Below are positions 15,359-18,294 of a DNA stretch of 18,294 bases, one piece after another. Position 1 is the first letter of the stretch. Every line of letters starts with the position of its first letter. The position numbers were made by a program, and so were the translations under genes. The stretch covers positions 1-18,294 of the forward strand of contig FR897038.1 of NCBI GenBank assembly GCA_000437235.1. The letters run 5' to 3'. Origin of the DNA: Coprobacillus sp. CAG:826. Lineage in GTDB: Bacteria > Bacillota_I > Bacilli_A > RFN20 > CAG-826. The notes beneath the pieces were generated by a model, which had not been told where the DNA came from, did no database searches, and saw only the letters and a list, made by a program, of their open reading frames with translations.

Positions 15359-15393
15359 AAAAAAAGCTAATCAATTACGATTAGCCTTTTTTT
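15359..15393. terminator. Bidirectional terminator between convergent operons
   Basis: GCTAATC (15366-15372) pairs with GATTAGC (15379-15385) around a 6-base loop, flanked by a run of seven As and, after one C, seven Ts. It serves the esterase operon on the plus strand and the lipoprotein gene, whose stop is at 15419, on the minus strand. Confidence 0.9.
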
Positions 15394-15418
15394 GTAATTG
15401 GATGAATGACTTAAATGA

Positions 15419-17611
15419 TTAGAACCAACCTAACCTACGAACATAAGTTCTTGTTTGTTGATTTGCATCATTTTTAATGGAGTAAGCTTCAATGCTTAAT
15501 ACAACTTTTTTGCCTCTTAAGGCCTCAGGTGTGGTATAAACAGAGAAGTTTGATTGTCCATGTTGACTCATTTCAATAATACCAGTAACTTGATCTTGTT
15601 TAAATGTTGCTTCAGCATTATCTGTCGCGGCAAATTTAAATTCATAGACTTCAAAATTTGTCCATGTTTCATTAGGTAAATAGGCAACAATTCTAAATTT
15701 ACTTGTGCCCAGAATATCATTGTTTCCTTCTGGGTTCCAACCCCATAAGCGGAAATCTCCAGCAGTGGGTACTGTTGTAACACCAAATAAGGCGGATTGG
15801 GCCATTTCTGTTCTTACTCCTCCGATACCAGTAATTAAGCCGAAATCGTTTGGATTCACTTCTCCTACGGTACCATCATTCACATTACTAACATAGTGTA
15901 AGGGCTTGGTATCGAAAGCAGTTCCATCGTTGTTGACTTGTGTTGGGCAAGTGAAGCCAGACCATGCAAAATCCCATTCTGTTTGGTTATTTGTAGTTTC
16001 TTTTACTTCTTTCCAAGACGCTAAACCGCTTCTTCCATATAATGAGGTAGTTGTGACAGAAACCATCGTTTTCTTTTCTACAGTGCCACATTTAACAACA
16101 ATTTCCGCATGTCCAGCATCAACAGCAGTTAAAGTGCCATCTTCTCCAACAGATACAATACCGGGTTCTTTACTTTCATAAGTAAATCCACTTAAACAAC
16201 CAGAAATAATGGTTGGATTCACCTGTTGAGTTTGGCCCTTCGTTAACGAAATGTTACTTGGTAAAGTGTAATCATCACTTGGTGTAGGTAATACTTTAAC
16301 GTTAACTACTAAAGATTTATTCTCAACATTTGTATTCGTAATGGTAATATTTACATTGGTTTCAGCCGTGACGTTTTTCGCTGTAATTAATCCAGTATCT
16401 GAAACGGTTGCGGCATTTTCATTGCTAGAAACATAGGAAGTAACACCGGTTGTAGCAGCACCAGCATAGCCTAAGGCAATTTGTGAAGTTTCACCAGGAT
16501 ATAATGTGATATTTTCTTCTGAGGTAAGAGTAATGTTAGGCTCATCATCACAAATAAAGCCTAAACGTTTAATACCAAAGACATCGGCTTTATCATTTAA
16601 AACATTGTTTAATCCTTTCATTTGGATAGTAATGATGACATCTTTAGCATTTCTTAAATCGTATCTTCCTTCCACATTAGAAGCGAAGACAAACATATTG
16701 TCGGCAGGGGCATTAGTAATGTGACCAGAAGCAGCATCGTCAATAGAAGTATAGGAAATCCAACCAGCTGAGTCCTTGGTTAAACTACCAATATCTAATG
16801 GTTCAAGAACATATTCGTTATATTCTGTATATTCAGCGTTCTTTGCCTGATAGGCTACGACTCTAAAGGAACCTTCACCAGAGAAATCAGCATTTCCACC
16901 CCAACCCCATAATCTAAATGAGTTTGCAAGTTTTGAAACGTCTGTTTTCCAGTAAGTCATAACATGTGCAGTAGTAACATCTTTTAATTCTTCACCATTG
17001 GCTTGGAGGGCAACAACCCATCCGCCATTCCAATAGGACGCATGTTCGCTAATTGCCGCACCGCGTCCAATGACTTTTGAATCTTCTGCTTCACCAGAGA
17101 AATCCATTTTCTTTTCCAAGCCTTCAAGGGTTACATCGGCTCCCCATCCAAAATTGATCATATCATCATCTTTTAAAATTGAGAATTGATCAGCCGTCAT
17201 TTTAGCGATATTCTTTAACTTTGAATATCTGACTAAACCTTGTAATTTGTTAGGATCAGATACTTTAACGGTAATTGAATCCCTTAAGTCTCCCGCTTTA
17301 ACAACAATTGTTGTTTCCCCTTCGTCTACGGCAGTAATGATTCCATCATTTGATACGGTAGCGACGCTTGAATCGCGAGTAGTGTATTGAATAGAGGATT
17401 CTTCAATTCCAACGAGTTTTGTAAAGACAATTTTGTGCGTTTGTCCTACAGTAAGAGACACTGCTTCTTCAACTTTCATTTCTGGAGTAGTAACAGTAGT
17501 GTTACTTGTCGTAGGAACTTGTGAATTATTGGAAGGTTTGTTTGTTCCATTACATGCAACCATTGAGACTACACCAGCTAGGCATAAAATAACTTTCAAA
17601 GATTTTTTCAT
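15419..17611 (-). CDS. Lipoprotein with three BIG2 domains and two copies of an unassigned FRLWGW module
   Basis: A 730-residue exported lipoprotein. Residues 1-19 form a lysine-led hydrophobic signal peptide and the lipobox MVAC places the lipidated cysteine at 20; a Ser/Thr/Asn-rich linker follows. BIG2 immunoglobulin-like domains occupy about 48-120, 359-440 and 448-520 (each with an ATV/VSV strand followed by G-x-I/L-T-A). Two longer modules, about 124-352 and 522-730, share FRLWGW (starting at F232 and F620), then an FR(V/I)VAY strand, and end in a RLGF/W motif. I do not recognise this module; its aromatic-rich strands suggest a beta-sandwich that might bind glycans. It starts 2 bases after the GH32-like gene stop, with GGAG inside that gene, so the two are one operon. 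Likely anchored outside the cell membrane, holding a surface glycan-binding role. No catalytic motif is seen. Confidence 0.85.
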   Translation of the reverse strand: MKKSLKVILCLAGVVSMVACNGTNKPSNNSQVPTTSNTTVTTPEMKVEEAVSLTVGQTHKIVFTKLVGIEESSIQYTTRDSSVATVSNDGIITAVDEGETTIVVKAGDLRDSITVKVSDPNKLQGLVRYSKLKNIAKMTADQFSILKDDDMINFGWGADVTLEGLEKKMDFSGEAEDSKVIGRGAAISEHASYWNGGWVVALQANGEELKDVTTAHVMTYWKTDVSKLANSFRLWGWGGNADFSGEGSFRVVAYQAKNAEYTEYNEYVLEPLDIGSLTKDSAGWISYTSIDDAASGHITNAPADNMFVFASNVEGRYDLRNAKDVIITIQMKGLNNVLNDKADVFGIKRLGFICDDEPNITLTSEENITLYPGETSQIALGYAGAATTGVTSYVSSNENAATVSDTGLITAKNVTAETNVNITITNTNVENKSLVVNVKVLPTPSDDYTLPSNISLTKGQTQQVNPTIISGCLSGFTYESKEPGIVSVGEDGTLTAVDAGHAEIVVKCGTVEKKTMVSVTTTSLYGRSGLASWKEVKETTNNQTEWDFAWSGFTCPTQVNNDGTAFDTKPLHYVSNVNDGTVGEVNPNDFGLITGIGGVRTEMAQSALFGVTTVPTAGDFRLWGWNPEGNNDILGTSKFRIVAYLPNETWTNFEVYEFKFAATDNAEATFKQDQVTGIIEMSQHGQSNFSVYTTPEALRGKKVVLSIEAYSIKNDANQQTRTYVRRLGWF

Positions 17612-17613
17612 TT

Positions 17614-18294
17614 TTATTCTCCTTTTTCAAATCTTTTAAATTTTATATTGCTCAAAGAGGCTTTGCCCTGAACGAGTAAACCAATCTTTTGAGTATTGTA
17701 ATTGTACATTCTTGTCGACAATGCAACGGTGTCATTGATATAACACACCGCGACGGTATCTTGGACGATTACACAGACATGATTCAGCTCATTTGGTTTT
17801 AAGTGTAGAGGTCTTTCTAGATACACGGATACAAATGAATATTGTGGGAAAATAGGAAATTGTTCAAAGACTACACGATGATGAAGTGGTTCAATGAAAT
17901 AACCATATCCCGCGTCTATTTTAAGGTCGTTATTTAATAATATACCAACTCTTGAAGTTCCTTCTTCGTATGTAAAATCAAAATCAATGCGGTAAACATC
18001 TTCTTTTGGAATATCGCAATATGCAATATCGACACCAGTGATGTTTTCCATGTGTGAAACATCCTTTGGATGATTGAATCTATCTACAAAGGATAATTCT
18101 TCGCCTTGACTAAATGATTCATCAATTTCTTTAGGTATTTTTACCGATAGTGAACTATCTTTATTTTGAATAATTTCATGGATTTCAACATTTCCACCCC
18201 ATTGCCACACTCCTGAATCAATATGATTCTCTTTAGTTGGATTCCAACCAATGACAAATCGTCTCTTTCCATCACTTACTGTTTTGGCGGCATA
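17614..18294 (-). CDS. GH32-like glycosidase, C-terminal part only (start lies beyond the window)
   Basis: The reading frame is open to the last base of the window on the minus strand, so the true start and the catalytic residues are outside; an internal GTG at 18210 is not a believable start. The 226 visible residues begin with a GKRRFVIGWNPTKE segment and then VWQWGGNVEIHEI, which match the end of the five-bladed propeller in GH32-type proteins (a GW, then W-x-W-G-G and a strand like the L-P-R-E-L region). The rest is a beta-sandwich ending in ERPLHLK, a VCYINDTVALSTRMY strand and a KFKRFE strand, as in the GH32 C-terminal domain. GH32 enzymes act on fructans or sucrose, but this sequence departs from standard invertases and the substrate is unknown. 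It is followed 2 bases later by the BIG2 lipoprotein. Confidence 0.72.
   Translation of the reverse strand, partial: YAAKTVSDGKRRFVIGWNPTKENHIDSGVWQWGGNVEIHEIIQNKDSSLSVKIPKEIDESFSQGEELSFVDRFNHPKDVSHMENITGVDIAYCDIPKEDVYRIDFDFTYEEGTSRVGILLNNDLKIDAGYGYFIEPLHHRVVFEQFPIFPQYSFVSVYLERPLHLKPNELNHVCVIVQDTVAVCYINDTVALSTRMYNYNTQKIGLLVQGKASLSNIKFKRFEKGE

Noticed and set aside
16239..16250. Palindrome TTCGTTAACGAA
   Set aside because: It lies inside the lipoprotein coding region and matches neither the LacI-type operator nor another signal.
15568..16724. Several 60-90-codon open frames on either strand inside the lipoprotein gene
   Set aside because: They are shadows of the long coding frame, with no ribosome binding sites and no recognisable protein features.

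Overview
The window is AT-rich, with short intergenic gaps, strong GGAGG-type ribosome binding sites and the standard code (all tryptophans are TGG; TGA is used only as a stop). Low GC, oxygen-sensitive class III ribonucleotide reductase, BspA-type leucine-rich repeats and BIG2 lipoproteins point to an anaerobic, probably gut-dwelling, low-GC Bacillota lineage (Erysipelotrichia or Mollicutes-related Bacilli). This taxonomic guess is inference only. No rRNA, tRNA, CRISPR array, insertion sequence or transposase was recognised.

Region 1 (1-5638, + strand) is a tight run of overlapping or nearly abutting genes: the 3' part of an unrecognised gene, nrdG, nrdD (short, no ATP-cone), a deoxynucleoside/thymidylate-type kinase, and an 814-residue protein joining an unusual N-terminal region, a BspA-type leucine-rich-repeat array with three 78-79-residue super-repeats, and a complete beta-class N6-adenine DNA methyltransferase. 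A UUCG-loop terminator closes the run. Nucleotide supply beside DNA modification resembles a phage-type or defence-type cargo block, though no phage structural gene is visible. The LRR-methyltransferase fusion is the most unusual object in the window.

Region 2 (5639-6921) holds a stand-alone AAA/ABC-type ATPase behind a TATAAT box and a hairpin leader, then about 250 bases without a convincing gene.

Region 3 (6804-15393) is a divergent sugar-utilisation locus. The minus arm is pfkB-type kinase, D-lyxose/mannose-type isomerase, class II ketose-bisphosphate aldolase and xylulokinase, ended by its own terminator. The plus arm is a LacI-family regulator, a cytoplasmic GH38 alpha-mannosidase and a SASA-type carbohydrate esterase. 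Two divergent promoters share their -35 region, and a 20-bp near-perfect palindrome with a central CG lies just downstream of the minus promoter, where a LacI-family repressor would block it. A plausible logic is: esterase deacetylates and mannosidase cleaves an imported oligosaccharide, the isomerase turns mannose (or lyxose) into a ketose, and the kinases and aldolase feed it to glycolysis or the pentose phosphate pathway. No transporter is in the window.

Region 4 (15394-18294, - strand) carries the 3' part of a GH32-like glycosidase gene followed 2 bp later by a lipoprotein with three BIG2 domains and two copies of an unassigned module marked by FRLWGW. It converges on region 3 at a bidirectional terminator.
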